Shown: piece after piece, positions 35,945 to 44,838 of the stretch
How the letters are laid out: the number at the start of each line of letters is the position of its first letter
How positions within the stretch are numbered: position 1 is the stretch's first letter
Assembly (NCBI RefSeq): GCF_017643905.1
Contig: NZ_JAEPMO010000001.1
Span: forward strand, 1-64,000
DNA: 64,000 nt
Reading direction: 5' to 3'
DNA from: Marivita sp.
GTDB taxonomy: Bacteria > Pseudomonadota > Alphaproteobacteria > Rhodobacterales > Rhodobacteraceae
Notes under the pieces: model-generated
Told to the model about the DNA's origin: nothing
Seen by the model: only the letters and a program-made list of their open reading frames with translations
Database searches by the model: none
Translations under genes and position numbers: made by a program

Positions 35945-36301
35945 TCAGGGGCGCGTTGGGAAACGATCTCCTGACGCAGTGATGACAATCAAACGGCCCT
36001 GATCGTCAGTGACATACAGATCGCAGCGTGAAAATCCGGTGACGAACTCGATGCAGATCGTGCTGTCCTGCATGACTGTGAAATACCCGTACCCGGTGCC
36101 GCCGTCGTTCGCATAGGTGTAGGTGTAGCGCCCGTCCTCGAAGAACCTGGACTGACCATCGTCGAAAAAGGTGATGGTCGCGCCTCTCAGCCGCAGCTCC
36201 AGGCTGGTCTGATCAAACAACTCGTCGCCTTCACGGGGCACCCATTGCTGGGCAAAAACGACAGCGGGCACAAGTATGAAAGCAACGGTACATCTGATCA
36301 T
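35945..36301 (-). CDS. Secreted hypothetical protein
   Basis: This 118-residue protein has a Sec signal (MIRCTVAFILVPAVVFAQQ, cleavage after VFA) and a beta-rich mature part with aromatic repeats (FFDDGQSRFFEDGRYTYTYANDGGTGYGYFTVMQDSTICIEF). Two Cys (STICIEF and FSRCDLY) could form a periplasmic disulfide. I do not recognise the family. It is followed by smc on the same strand but with an independent look, 200 bases from the receiver gene. Confidence 0.7.
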   Translation of the reverse strand: MIRCTVAFILVPAVVFAQQWVPREGDELFDQTSLELRLRGATITFFDDGQSRFFEDGRYTYTYANDGGTGYGYFTVMQDSTICIEFVTGFSRCDLYVTDDQGRLIVITASGDRFPTRP

Positions 36302-36343
36302 GCGGCAAGCTTAAGCGTAATCATGCAAACGCCGGAGACACGT

Positions 36344-39300
36344 TTACGCGACCAGTCGTTCGGCTTTCTTGAGATCGACAGAGACAAGCTGGCTGACGCC
36401 CTGTTCCTGCATCGTCACACCAAACAGACGATCCATGCGTGCCATCGTGACGGCATGGTGCGTGATGATCAGGAACCGAGTGTCCGTCCGGCGGCACATT
36501 TCATCGAGAAGGTCGCAGAAGCGTGTCACGTTTGCATCGTCCAACGGCGCGTCCACCTCGTCGAGCACACAGATCGGCGCAGGGTTGGCGAGGAAGACTG
36601 CAAAGATCAGCGCCAACGCGGTCAGCGTCTGTTCCCCACCCGACAGAAGCGACAGCGTCGACAGTTTCTTACCCGGCGGTTGGCACATGATTTCAAGCCC
36701 GGCATCCAGCGGGTCGTCGCTTTCGACCATGACAAGGTTCGCCTCGCCACCGCCGAAGAGATGGGTGAAGAGCAGAGTGAAATTGCTGTTCACCTGTTCG
36801 AACGCAGTCAAAAGGCGTTCGCGCCCTTCGCGGTTGAGGCTGGCAATGCCGGACCGCAATGTCTTGATTGCTTCTTCCAGATCGGTCTTTTCCGCCAGAA
36901 GGTGATCATGTTCTTCCTGTACTTCGCGCGCGTCTTCCTCGGCACGCAGGTTGACGGCACCCAAGGCGTCGCGTTGCCGCTTGAGGCGGTTCACATCGGC
37001 ATCAATGGCCTCTGCACGGGGCAGGTTGTCGGGGTCTGCGCCCAGCTTCTGCAACAGGTTGGTTGGGCTGGTATCCTGCTCTTCGGCGATCCGTTCGGCC
37101 GCCGCGTTGACCGCGTCGCGGGCGGCTTCGGCACGGGCTTCTGATCGGGCACGCGCTTCGCGGGCCTCAGACGCTTTCCGTTCGGCTTCGCGTTCGGCCT
37201 GATCGGCGTTGCGCAGCGTTGCTTCTCCGCTGGACAGCGTATCATCCGCCGCCGCTTTGCGGGCTTCGGCTTGCGTGATTTCATGGCCCAGCGTTTCGCG
37301 CTGGGCGGCCAGTTCACCCGGAAGACCGGACGCCTTTTCCAGTTCCGTCTGTGCAGCCGACCGCCGGTCCGCCAGTTCCGCGCTGCGCTTTTCGGCGGTG
37401 TCCAGACGGTGCCGCCAGCCGCTCAGCTCTTTCGTGACCTGTTGCGACCGGGCCTTGCGGGCATCGCCTTCGCGGCGCAGCTCGTCCTGAGCTGACCGGC
37501 GCGACATCATGGTCATGCGGGCCGCTTCCACCGTCATCTTGAGGTCTTCAACCTCGGCGCGGGCGGAGTCGAGGTCTTCCAGATCCGCCACGGCACGCTG
37601 TGCCTCGACCAGTTGCGCGCGCGCACGAGTGGCCTCTTCCTCGTGGCGCGTCACGGCCATGGAGAGGCTTTCCAGCTTGCCTTCAGCCATATCGCGGTCG
37701 GCCTCGGCACGGCTCAGTTTCCGCGCCGCTTCGGTCACAGCTGCATCGGCATCCCGCCGCGCTTGCCGCGCAGCTTTTTCGGCCATCGCCAGATCTGCTA
37801 AGCGCTGGGTCAAGCTTTCATGCGCGGCGCGCGCGCCATCGACACGGGCCGAGGCAAGGGCGGTTTCCTGTTTCAGCGCCTCAAGCCGGTTCAACTGCTC
37901 CAGACGCAATGCGGCGGCTGACGGGGCATCTTCGGCCCATGCCCGATACCCGTCCCAGCGCCAGAGATCGCCTTCAAGGCTGACCAGACGCTGGCCGGGT
38001 TTCAGCAATGGTTGCAGCCGCGCGGCATCTTCGGGGTCCGCAAGGCCGATCTGGGCCATGCGCCGTTCCAGCACCTCTGGCACTGACACGTGGTTGGTGA
38101 GTGGTGTGATCCCCTCGGGCAAAGGCTGGTCGGTGTCGTAGCGCGGCAGTGCTGTCCAACCCGTGGGGCCGTCGCCTTCGACCTCGGGCGCGCGCAGATC
38201 GTCTGCCAGCGCCGCACCCAACGCTTTTTCGAACCCTTGTTCCACATGAAGCCGGTCGAGGATCTGACCACCCTCGGCAGTGTCCCGATCAAGCAGTCGT
38301 GCCAGAGCGGTGGTTTCCGCACTCAGCGCGTTCATCTCGCCTTCGGCTTCGGACCGTTCGGCGCGGGCATCAGCTTCGCGCGACTGGGTTTCGGCGCGGG
38401 CCGCTTCGGCCTCTGTCAGAACCTGATCCGCTCGGTCGGCCAGATCGCGCGCGGCGACCTGTTCCTTGTCCGCCGCCAACGCCGCGGTTTTTGCGTCGGC
38501 CAGGGATTGTTTGGCCGCCGCCATTGCGTCACGCGCGCGGGCCGCATCCGCTTCGTTCCGGTCGAGCGTTTTCTGGCTGTCGGACAGAAGCCGGTGCGCC
38601 GATTGGTGCCGCGCGGCAAGGCGGGCGACATCTTCGGTCTTCTGGCTCAGATCAGACTCTCGGGCTTGCAGGACTGCGCCCGCCTCCTGTGCCGCTGCGA
38701 TGGCTGCCGCGAGTTTATCGTCATGCCCATCGGCTGCCTTGGCCAGTTCGCGCGCTTCCCATTCCAGTTGCTGGATGGTCTCGCCCGCGTCGCGGTTGAG
38801 CCCGCTTTCGCGCTCCATGTCCTTGGTCATCTGGTCGATGCGGCGGGTCAGGGTTTCAATGGTTTCCGCGGCGCGGCGTTCCTGCTCGGTCAGCGTGTCC
38901 CGCTGGAGAGTCAGCCGCTGCACAATCGCCGCTGCTATAGCCGCCTCCTCGCGCAGGGGGGGCAGGGCGGCATCTGCAGCTTCGCGCGCCTTGGTGGCTT
39001 CGCGCGCGGCGGACTCCGCCTTTGCCGCCTCGGTGGTGCGTTCGCGCAGCTGCGCGTCTGCCTCGGCGCGGGCGGTGTCTGCGTCTTTCCAACGGCGGTA
39101 CAGCAGCAGACCTTCGGCATGGCGCAGTTCTTCGCCGATGGCGCGATACCGCGCCGCCTGACGGGCCTGTCGCGCCAGTTGTGCAAGCTGCGCTGCAAGT
39201 TGTTCGATCACGTCATCGACACGCAGCAGGTTCGCTTCGGTGTTCTTGAGCTTCAGTTCCGCCTCGTGCCGACGCTGGTAGAGGCCGGAAATCCCTGCTG

Positions 39301-39799
39301 CTTCCTCAAGAATGCGGCGGCGGTTCTTCGGCTTGGCGTTGATCAGCTCGCTGATCTGGCCCTGCCGCACCAGCGCGGGGGAATGCGCCCCGGTTGAGGC
39401 ATCGGCGAACAGCATCTGAACGTCGCGCGCGCGGACGTCCTTGCCGTTGACCTTGTAGGCGCTGCCCACGTCGCGGGTGATACGACGGACGATGTCGATC
39501 TGGTCTTGATCGTTGAAGCCAGCAGGCGCCAGGCGGTCGCTGTTTTCGATCTGGATCGACACTTCGGCAAAGTTGCGCGCCGGACGCGTGGCGGCACCTG
39601 CGAAGATCACGTCTTCCATACCGCCGCCGCGCATCGCGGTGGGGCGGTTTTCCCCCATCACCCAGCGCAGCGCTTCGAGAAGGTTGGATTTTCCACAGCC
39701 GTTCGGACCCACAACGCCGGTCAGACCATCCGCGATGATCAGATCGGTGGGGTCAACGAAGCTTTTGAAGCCCGTCAAACGGAGTTTGGAAAAGCGCAC
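36344..39799 (-). CDS. smc: Chromosome segregation protein SMC
   Basis: This 1151-residue condensin ATPase organises the chromosome. The N-terminal head has MRFSKLRLTGFKSFVDPTDLIIADGLTGVVGPNGCGKSNLLEALRWVMGE (Walker A). Two very long Ala/Glu/Arg-rich coiled coils flank a hinge near 520-640 (ALADDLRAPEVEGDGPTGWTAL). The C-terminal head has LSLLSGGEQTLTALALIFAVFLANPAPICVLDEVDAPLDDANV (signature and Walker B). The start is GTG 39799. scpA and scpB are not adjacent. Length is normal. Confidence 0.97.
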   Translation of the reverse strand: MRFSKLRLTGFKSFVDPTDLIIADGLTGVVGPNGCGKSNLLEALRWVMGENRPTAMRGGGMEDVIFAGAATRPARNFAEVSIQIENSDRLAPAGFNDQDQIDIVRRITRDVGSAYKVNGKDVRARDVQMLFADASTGAHSPALVRQGQISELINAKPKNRRRILEEAAGISGLYQRRHEAELKLKNTEANLLRVDDVIEQLAAQLAQLARQARQAARYRAIGEELRHAEGLLLYRRWKDADTARAEADAQLRERTTEAAKAESAAREATKAREAADAALPPLREEAAIAAAIVQRLTLQRDTLTEQERRAAETIETLTRRIDQMTKDMERESGLNRDAGETIQQLEWEARELAKAADGHDDKLAAAIAAAQEAGAVLQARESDLSQKTEDVARLAARHQSAHRLLSDSQKTLDRNEADAARARDAMAAAKQSLADAKTAALAADKEQVAARDLADRADQVLTEAEAARAETQSREADARAERSEAEGEMNALSAETTALARLLDRDTAEGGQILDRLHVEQGFEKALGAALADDLRAPEVEGDGPTGWTALPRYDTDQPLPEGITPLTNHVSVPEVLERRMAQIGLADPEDAARLQPLLKPGQRLVSLEGDLWRWDGYRAWAEDAPSAAALRLEQLNRLEALKQETALASARVDGARAAHESLTQRLADLAMAEKAARQARRDADAAVTEAARKLSRAEADRDMAEGKLESLSMAVTRHEEEATRARAQLVEAQRAVADLEDLDSARAEVEDLKMTVEAARMTMMSRRSAQDELRREGDARKARSQQVTKELSGWRHRLDTAEKRSAELADRRSAAQTELEKASGLPGELAAQRETLGHEITQAEARKAAADDTLSSGEATLRNADQAEREAERKASEAREARARSEARAEAARDAVNAAAERIAEEQDTSPTNLLQKLGADPDNLPRAEAIDADVNRLKRQRDALGAVNLRAEEDAREVQEEHDHLLAEKTDLEEAIKTLRSGIASLNREGRERLLTAFEQVNSNFTLLFTHLFGGGEANLVMVESDDPLDAGLEIMCQPPGKKLSTLSLLSGGEQTLTALALIFAVFLANPAPICVLDEVDAPLDDANVTRFCDLLDEMCRRTDTRFLIITHHAVTMARMDRLFGVTMQEQGVSQLVSVDLKKAERLVA

Positions 39800-39984
39800 C
39801 TGTAAAGCCTGCCTGATTCCCGATGTGAGGGACAGTGTGTCGCGGGGTTTGGCGCGGAGTCAACGATTTGGTTCCGCATGTGGTAACTTGGTGCGGCTTA
39901 TCCACAAGATATTGCGGTCTTGTTAAGGTATTTTCCGGAGGTCCGGTGCTGCTTTTCAAACGAGCAATGCAGGCAGATCTTTAC

Positions 39985-40000
39985 ATTCTGATTTTTGAAT
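39985..40000. promoter_or_regulatory. SqrR-type box 1 (ATTC-N8-GAAT)
   Basis: ATTC TGATTTTT GAAT, with symmetry extended outward to TACATTC...GAATGTA (seven-base arms). The spacing and sequence equal the ATTC-N8-GAAT consensus reported for SqrR, the persulfide-sensing ArsR-type repressor of Rhodobacter capsulatus. It is 40 bases before a membrane-protein start. Confidence 0.7.
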
Positions 40001-40008
40001 GTATATGT

Positions 40009-40024
40009 ATTCCGAAATCCGAAT
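40009..40024. promoter_or_regulatory. SqrR-type box 2 (ATTC-N8-GAAT)
   Basis: ATTC CGAAATCC GAAT, with five-base arms TATTC...GAATA, lies eight bases after box 1 and ends just before the AAGGAG ribosome site. Binding of a repressor here would block the promoter or early transcript of the following gene. Confidence 0.65.
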
Positions 40025-40039
40025 ATAAGGAGACTCGCC

Positions 40040-41257
40040 ATGGACCATTCCGTATCCAGACCCGCTGACACCTATTCGCCAATCTACTTTCTGGCCTCGC
40101 TTGGCGCGGGCGGGATCGCGGTCACGTTCTTCATGTTCCTGATGTTCTGGGTGCCGCATCCGGGGCAGCCGGTGCCTGTCTTCGAAGACATCGCTGCTGC
40201 ATTTGCCAAGGGCGGTGCGCCCATGCAGGTCGCCATTGCGGCCGCATTGATCGGGATTGCCGTCTTTGCCTTTCTCAACATCAAATCACTGATCTGGAAT
40301 CTGCAATCCCTGTCGGCGTTCAAGAAAACCGATGCCTACACAAAGCTGCGCGAAACCAACGCCGAGGCCACGCTTCTCGCGATGCCGCTTGCGCTTGCGA
40401 TGAGCGTGAACGCGATGTTCATCGTGGGTCTCGTCTTCGTGCCGCAGCTTTGGAGCGTGGTGGAATACCTCTTCCCAATGGCGCTGATCGCCTTTGCCGC
40501 GATCGGCGTGCTGGCCCTCCGCATGATCGGCGCGTTCTTGGGACGCGTCCTGTCCAAAGGCGGCGTGTTCGATGTGACCGCGCATAACTCGTTTGCGCAG
40601 CTTCTGCCTGCCTTCAGCATTGCCATGGTCGGCGTCGGTTTCGCCGCCCCTGCCGCGATGAGCACGTCCGCCACCACGGTCGCCGTTGCCCTGATGCTGT
40701 CGACCTTCTTTGGTGTGGCTGCGATCCTCTACACCGTGATTGCCGCGACCACAGCCTTTGCGTCGATGCTTCAGCACGGGACGGCGCGGGAATCCGGCCC
40801 GACCCTGATGATCATCGTGCCGATTGTCACCGTTCTGGGCATCCTCTTCCTGCGTCAGAGCCACGGTTTGCACGTCGCTTTTGACACCCATGCACAACCG
40901 GGCGAGACCATGATCTTCCTCGCACGGCTGCTGTCCATCCAGATCGTGTTCCTGCTTCTGGGTGCGGTTGTCATGATGCGTCAGGGATATTTCAGTGACT
41001 TCGTCATGGGCAGCAAGACCTCGCCGGGCTCTTACGCTCTGGTCTGCCCGGCGGTTGCGCTTTCGGTCATGCTCCACTTCTTCGTGAACAAGGGTCTTGT
41101 CGCGGCTGGTGCAATCGAGAAGTTTGGTGTGGCCTATTGGAGTGTGACGGGCATTGCCATCGTGGCGCAGATCGTCGCGATCGCTTTGGTTCTGCGCCTC
41201 AACCGTCAGCACTTTGCGCGCAGGGTCATCGCTGCCAATGCAGTTCCTGCTGAATAA
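40040..41257 (+). CDS. Multi-pass membrane protein, possibly TsoY/TDT-like, under SqrR-type boxes
   Basis: This 405-residue inner-membrane protein has about ten hydrophobic helices. ATG 40040 follows AAGGAG; the track start at 39995 lies inside the putative operators. Features are SPIYFLASLGAGGIAVTFFMFLMFWVPHPGQPVPVFEDI, ETNAEATLLAMPLALAMSVNAMFIVGLVFVP and TSPGSYALVCPAVALSVMLHFFVNKGLV. The pattern suggests relation to the tellurite/dicarboxylate (TDT/SLAC1-like) channels; similar proteins may be labelled TsoY. The two upstream ATTC-N8-GAAT sites suggest induction by sulfide or persulfide, which would point to sulfur-compound export or sensing. Function is inferred only. Confidence 0.6.
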   Translation: MDHSVSRPADTYSPIYFLASLGAGGIAVTFFMFLMFWVPHPGQPVPVFEDIAAAFAKGGAPMQVAIAAALIGIAVFAFLNIKSLIWNLQSLSAFKKTDAYTKLRETNAEATLLAMPLALAMSVNAMFIVGLVFVPQLWSVVEYLFPMALIAFAAIGVLALRMIGAFLGRVLSKGGVFDVTAHNSFAQLLPAFSIAMVGVGFAAPAAMSTSATTVAVALMLSTFFGVAAILYTVIAATTAFASMLQHGTARESGPTLMIIVPIVTVLGILFLRQSHGLHVAFDTHAQPGETMIFLARLLSIQIVFLLLGAVVMMRQGYFSDFVMGSKTSPGSYALVCPAVALSVMLHFFVNKGLVAAGAIEKFGVAYWSVTGIAIVAQIVAIALVLRLNRQHFARRVIAANAVPAE

Positions 41258-41280
41258 ACCCGGCACACAGAAAAACCGCG

Positions 41281-41308
41281 AAAGCCCGGATCAGGTGGTC
41301 CGGGCTTT
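41281..41308. terminator. Bidirectional terminator embedded in the aldolase 3' end
   Basis: AAAGCCCGGA-TCAGGTGG-TCCGGGCTTT is a perfect ten-bp stem between two converging genes. One arm encodes the final codons of the aldolase (WKAR) and the loop carries its TGA. On the minus strand it is followed by CGCGGTTTTT. Confidence 0.75.
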
Positions 41309-42067
41309 CCACGTTGTGACAAGCCCGCGCATGGCATCGGCGAGCAAGAGCACATCCGCTCCAAGTGCCACGAAATTTGCGCCTGCGTCGATGTCCTGCT
41401 GAATAAGCGCCGGGTCGCCATCTATGATACCCGCCGCTTTGCCTGCGGCACGGATGCGGCGCAGGCCGTCCTGTACGGCCGCACGGACATCTGGGTGGGT
41501 GATATTGGGCAAGAGACCCATATCGGCACAAAGGTCTGCCGGGCCGATGAACACGCCATCCACGCCGTCGACCGCGCAGATCTCTTCGAGTGCGTCCATC
41601 GCCGCGACGCTTTCAGCCTGAACGATGATGCAAATCTGCTTTTCAGCCGTGTCCAAATAATCCGGGACACCGTTGAACGCCGACGCCCGTCCCAGCATAT
41701 GCCCAACACCGCGGATGCCGCGCGGCGGATAGCGTGTTGCGGCGACGATTGCGCGGGCTTCTTCTGCGGAATTGACCATCGGGCACAGCAGCGACTGCGC
41801 GCCAAGGTCGAGCACTTGCTTGATCAGTGCCGCGTCGTTGTGCGGGATGCGGACTACCGGGGACACATTGTGCCCGGAAAGGGCCATCAGTTGCTCATGG
41901 ATTGTCACCAGATCATTGGGCGTGTGTTCGCCGTCGATCAGAAGCCAGTCGAACCCGGCAGAGGCCGCGATTTCGGCCGCGTAGCCTGTGCCCATGGCCA
42001 GCCAAAGGCCAAGTGTTGGGGTGTCCGATGTCAAAGCGGCTTTGAATTTGTTGTATGGGGCAGGCAT
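41291..42067 (-). CDS. HpcH/HpaI-family aldolase (2-oxo acid aldolase)
   Basis: This class II, metal-dependent aldolase of 258 residues cleaves 2-oxo-hydroxy acids to pyruvate and an aldehyde. Motifs are LGLWLAMGTGYAAEIAASAGFDWLLIDGEHTPND (the catalytic His region), VRIPHNDAALIKQVLDLGAQSLLCPMVNSAEEARAIVAATRYPPRGIRG with the substrate-binding Arg, and GVDGVFIGPADLCADMG with metal ligands. AAAGGA precedes ATG 42067; the track start at 42340 runs into the next gene. The natural substrate (4-hydroxy-2-oxoheptanedioate or a sugar acid) is undetermined. Confidence 0.9.
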   Translation of the reverse strand: MPAPYNKFKAALTSDTPTLGLWLAMGTGYAAEIAASAGFDWLLIDGEHTPNDLVTIHEQLMALSGHNVSPVVRIPHNDAALIKQVLDLGAQSLLCPMVNSAEEARAIVAATRYPPRGIRGVGHMLGRASAFNGVPDYLDTAEKQICIIVQAESVAAMDALEEICAVDGVDGVFIGPADLCADMGLLPNITHPDVRAAVQDGLRRIRAAGKAAGIIDGDPALIQQDIDAGANFVALGADVLLLADAMRGLVTTWKARTT

Positions 42068-42117
42068 GGGTGTGTCCTTTTTCGGCGATCTGACAGCTGC
42101 GCCATGGGTAAGGCAAG

Positions 42118-42315
42118 TCAGTCGCGCTGGCGTGCCAGTTTGAGCGCGGACCAGATCGCGGTCCCGCCAAAGAACGCACCCGCGATTCCCACAACCTCGA
42201 CCAGAGCGGCGGAATTCGAAATGCCGCGCACCATCACCGTCACCGCCAGCAGCGTCAGGCCACAAAGGCTGAAGATCAGACGAAACCAAAGCTCGTTTCT
42301 TGTGGGTCCGGTCAC
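42118..42315 (-). CDS. Small two-helix membrane protein
   Basis: This 65-residue protein, MTGPTRNELWFRLIFSLCGLTLLAVTVMVRG..., has two hydrophobic helices separated by a short loop (SNSAALVE) and a basic end (KLARQRD). AGGAG six bases before a GTG at 42315 supports translation. Family unknown. It lies on the same strand as the aldolase, about 50 bases upstream of it. Confidence 0.65.
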   Translation of the reverse strand: MTGPTRNELWFRLIFSLCGLTLLAVTVMVRGISNSAALVEVVGIAGAFFGGTAIWSALKLARQRD

Positions 42316-42372
42316 ACGCCGCTCCTGATGCTTTGGTCAATGGTAGGCGGCGCGGCTCGGGCGGCCAGTGCC

Positions 42373-43182
42373 CTAGAACGTGACAGACACGCCGGGCAGA
42401 TTCAGCGATTTGATCAGGTCGCGCAATTCCTGCCGTGCCGCGATGTTTGAGATGTTGAGCTGCTTCACCCCAACATCCTTGAGATCAAGCAGGGTCATGC
42501 CTCGAGGAAAGAGTTCGCGGAAGATGACCCGTTCATTGAACCCCGGTGCCACGCGAAATCCGATGCGCTTGGACAGTCGCTCCAGCGCCTTTTCCATCTT
42601 CGCCTTATTGACCATCTGTTGTGCCCCAAGACGGTTGCGCAGGACGACCCAGTCGATCGGGGGCAGACCGGCTTGCGCGCGAAGCTGACGGGCGTTCCAG
42701 ACCATTTCGGAATAGACCGAGGGGCCTTCGATCTTTTCGCCGGTTGCGTCGGTATGGGCCAGCAAATCGAAATCCACGAAACTGTCATTCAGCGGCGTGA
42801 TCAGCGTGTCAGCCAGCGAGTGTGCGACCTGGCTGAGCCGCGTGTGCGACCCGGGGCAGTCGATCAGGATGAAATCGCTGCCTGGCTCCAGTTCGGCCAC
42901 GGCGGCGGAGAGGCGATGATCGTAGATGTTTTCGCCCGGTTGCAGCGTGTCGGGGTCAATCTCAGGCAGCTCGATATAACGTGGTGTGGGCAGATCCAGG
43001 TCTTCGCCTTCAAGCGTTTTCAAACGATTGGCGATGTAGCGGCCCATGGTCTTCTGGCGAAGGTCAAGGTCCAGGGCACCGATCTTGTGACCCATCCGTG
43101 CCAACGCCGTTGCAACATGCATCGACACGGTGGATTTCCCAGCACCGCCCTTTTCGTTTCCGACAACAATGATATGCGCCAT
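42373..43182 (-). CDS. mipZ: MipZ-like ParA ATPase, division-plane positioning
   Basis: This 269-residue P-loop ATPase matches alphaproteobacterial MipZ, which forms gradients from ParB-bound poles and keeps FtsZ at midcell. It has the deviant Walker A (VVGNEKGGAGKSTVSMHVA), DLDLRQKTMGRYI, and Walker B FILIDCPGSHTRLSQVAHSLADTLITPLNDSFVDFDLL. The MipZ-specific VWNARQLRAQAGLPPIDWVVLRNRLG and FPRGMTLLDL segments are present. parA and parB are not in the window. A ten-bp palindrome TATGCGCATA lies just upstream, possibly by chance. Confidence 0.94.
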   Translation of the reverse strand: MAHIIVVGNEKGGAGKSTVSMHVATALARMGHKIGALDLDLRQKTMGRYIANRLKTLEGEDLDLPTPRYIELPEIDPDTLQPGENIYDHRLSAAVAELEPGSDFILIDCPGSHTRLSQVAHSLADTLITPLNDSFVDFDLLAHTDATGEKIEGPSVYSEMVWNARQLRAQAGLPPIDWVVLRNRLGAQQMVNKAKMEKALERLSKRIGFRVAPGFNERVIFRELFPRGMTLLDLKDVGVKQLNISNIAARQELRDLIKSLNLPGVSVTF

Positions 43183-43295
43183 GTTTCTGCTCTTGCATGC
43201 TTTTGATCAGCTATGCGCATAGACGCTTCCGGTTGCAACGCCAGATACGTGAATCGACGCAATCCGTTGCGGAACGGTGCATGCGCGACTCACAT

Positions 43296-44339
43296 TCACA
43301 GGATGCCAGTGGCGCCCCAGACCAATCCCAACGCCATCGTCAAAATTGTCAGAATCGCTGAATAACCTGCCAGCTTCCATGGTGAGAACGGACGCTCCCC
43401 GAAGGTACGCCCGTCAATTCCGGACACCACGACCTTCTTCGCAGTGCCCTGATAGCTGTAATGCAAAATCCAGACCGGTAGCAGAATGCGCCGGTAGTGA
43501 ATGCCAGTCGTGTCCGTCCTGTACCGATCGACCCGCGTTCCGGATTTCCCGACATGCTTCTTGATTCTGTTGCGGATCAGGAGGTCCTTGTCCTGCGCGT
43601 TCATGCTCAACCCCTTGGCGACCGTCCAATGGTGCCGCTCTGCTGCAAAGCCAGCGAGGTAGCCGGCCTTGTAGGGGCGCAGGTAACCGGGTTGGAAATC
43701 GTGCAAAATTCCGTCCCGGATCAGCGGAGTGACATGTTGCGATGCTGGAACCAAAAGATCGTCAAAGTGAATGGTCATGTTCCCAGAAACGCGCTTCGTC
43801 CGTTTGTTCTTTCCGGAACCGGTCTTGTAGCTGGCCCAGTATTCAATCGCTTCCTTTGAGTCGAATGTCCAAAACGGAACGTAAAGCCCGGCAACTCGGC
43901 CTTTGGCGATCACCTCATCAAGATCGCTTGGCGCCGCGATGCGACGTCGCGTCCAGTCGGTCACAGACTTTTCGGCAAAAGAGCCATCGACCCGGAATGG
44001 GATAAGGGCCATTGTCTGGTAGGCTTTGTCCTCTGAGGTCAGGACAACAGGACCGTCACAATAGGGGCACCGCTCCGACAAGGCCGGGCCTGTAAACACG
44101 ACCTCTCCGCCGCATGTCTCGCATTGATGGATGTGGTCCCCAAGCAAGCTTGGTGGCTCCAATTGCGGCTTGTCTGGATCAAAGGGAAATTCCCGTGCGG
44201 CCTCTTGATCTGCTTCGCTGGCCAAAGGCCACAGGGTGCCACAGCTTTGACACAGTAGGTCTTGTTGCGCGGGATCAAAGGCGCATTGACCCCCACAGTT
44301 CTGACAGAGGATGTCAGATTGGCTGGGTGTCGGGTCCAT
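43296..44339 (-). CDS. Double zinc-ribbon membrane-anchored protein of unknown function
   Basis: This 347-residue protein has two tandem zinc ribbons: CQNCGGQCAFDPAQQDLLCQSC near 12-33 and CETCGGEVVFTGPALSERCPYC near 73-94. A mixed alpha/beta middle follows (IPFRVDGSFAEKSVTDWTRRR, GRVAGLYVPFWTFDSKEAIEYWASY), then a C-terminal helix AGYSAILTILTMALGLVWGATGIL. Such proteins are often called TFIIB-type zinc-finger or primosomal N'-like, without evidence of that role. ATG 44339 overlaps the stop of the preceding membrane protein (TGATG), so the two probably act together. Confidence 0.75.
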   Translation of the reverse strand: MDPTPSQSDILCQNCGGQCAFDPAQQDLLCQSCGTLWPLASEADQEAAREFPFDPDKPQLEPPSLLGDHIHQCETCGGEVVFTGPALSERCPYCDGPVVLTSEDKAYQTMALIPFRVDGSFAEKSVTDWTRRRIAAPSDLDEVIAKGRVAGLYVPFWTFDSKEAIEYWASYKTGSGKNKRTKRVSGNMTIHFDDLLVPASQHVTPLIRDGILHDFQPGYLRPYKAGYLAGFAAERHHWTVAKGLSMNAQDKDLLIRNRIKKHVGKSGTRVDRYRTDTTGIHYRRILLPVWILHYSYQGTAKKVVVSGIDGRTFGERPFSPWKLAGYSAILTILTMALGLVWGATGIL

Positions 44340-44650
44340 CACGAATCTGAATCGGCCACAGCCGAAATGATTTCCAAAATGACCCAAAATCGCAGTTCGG
44401 CCCGCTCCATCGCGCCTTCGAGATCGCCACTGATGTACCAGTCTCCGATAATGGTCGAAAGGAACCACGTCACAAGAACCCAGATGATAATCAGCGACCA
44501 GCCCGAGATCGCCCTGATCCATCCCGCCGACCCATGCCGGAGTTCGTGTTTCGCTTCGTAAATCGTGATGATTTTGACCACGTTGAACATGCCGATGGCT
44601 GTGGAGAGCCCGAACAAGATGAGCGCTGCAATCATCGGCTCAAGCTGCAA
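44339..44650 (-). CDS. Small membrane protein coupled to the zinc-ribbon protein
   Basis: This 103-residue protein has an N-terminal helix (IAALILFGLSTAIGMFNVVKIITIY) and a second one (ISGWSLIIIWVLVTWFLSTIIGDWYI), with an acidic C-terminal stretch. Family unrecognised. The stop TGA shares a base with the ATG of the zinc-ribbon gene, a sign of fixed pairing. An alternative start is the Met five residues in (MIAALIL). Confidence 0.65.
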   Translation of the reverse strand: MQLEPMIAALILFGLSTAIGMFNVVKIITIYEAKHELRHGSAGWIRAISGWSLIIIWVLVTWFLSTIIGDWYISGDLEGAMERAELRFWVILEIISAVADSDS

Positions 44651-44784
44651 TCGGCAATTCCTTCAAACGAGGTCAAACAGTTCGGCAAACCTAGATCACC
44701 CGTTCGGAATACAAAAGCATCGAGATGCGTATGGGTCCTGAAGGACCACATCGCGCGCCTGTTTGCTGTGCAAGGCGCAAAAAG

Positions 44785-44816
44785 CAAAAAAGCCGCCCCA
44801 AATTGGAGCGGCTTTT
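44785..44816 (-). terminator. Terminator of the rplS-rpmE run
   Basis: Read on the minus strand, AAAAGCCGCTCC...GGGGCGGCTTTTTT forms a GC-rich stem ending in a T-run, 22 bases past the rpmE stop. This is a standard intrinsic terminator. Confidence 0.85.
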
Positions 44817-44838
44817 GAGATTTCCAGAAAGGCGAAGC

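Noticed and set aside
39898-39906. Perfect DnaA-box sequence TTATCCACA between smc and the membrane protein
   Set aside because: A single nine-base match is expected about once per few windows by chance, and there is no cluster or origin gene nearby.
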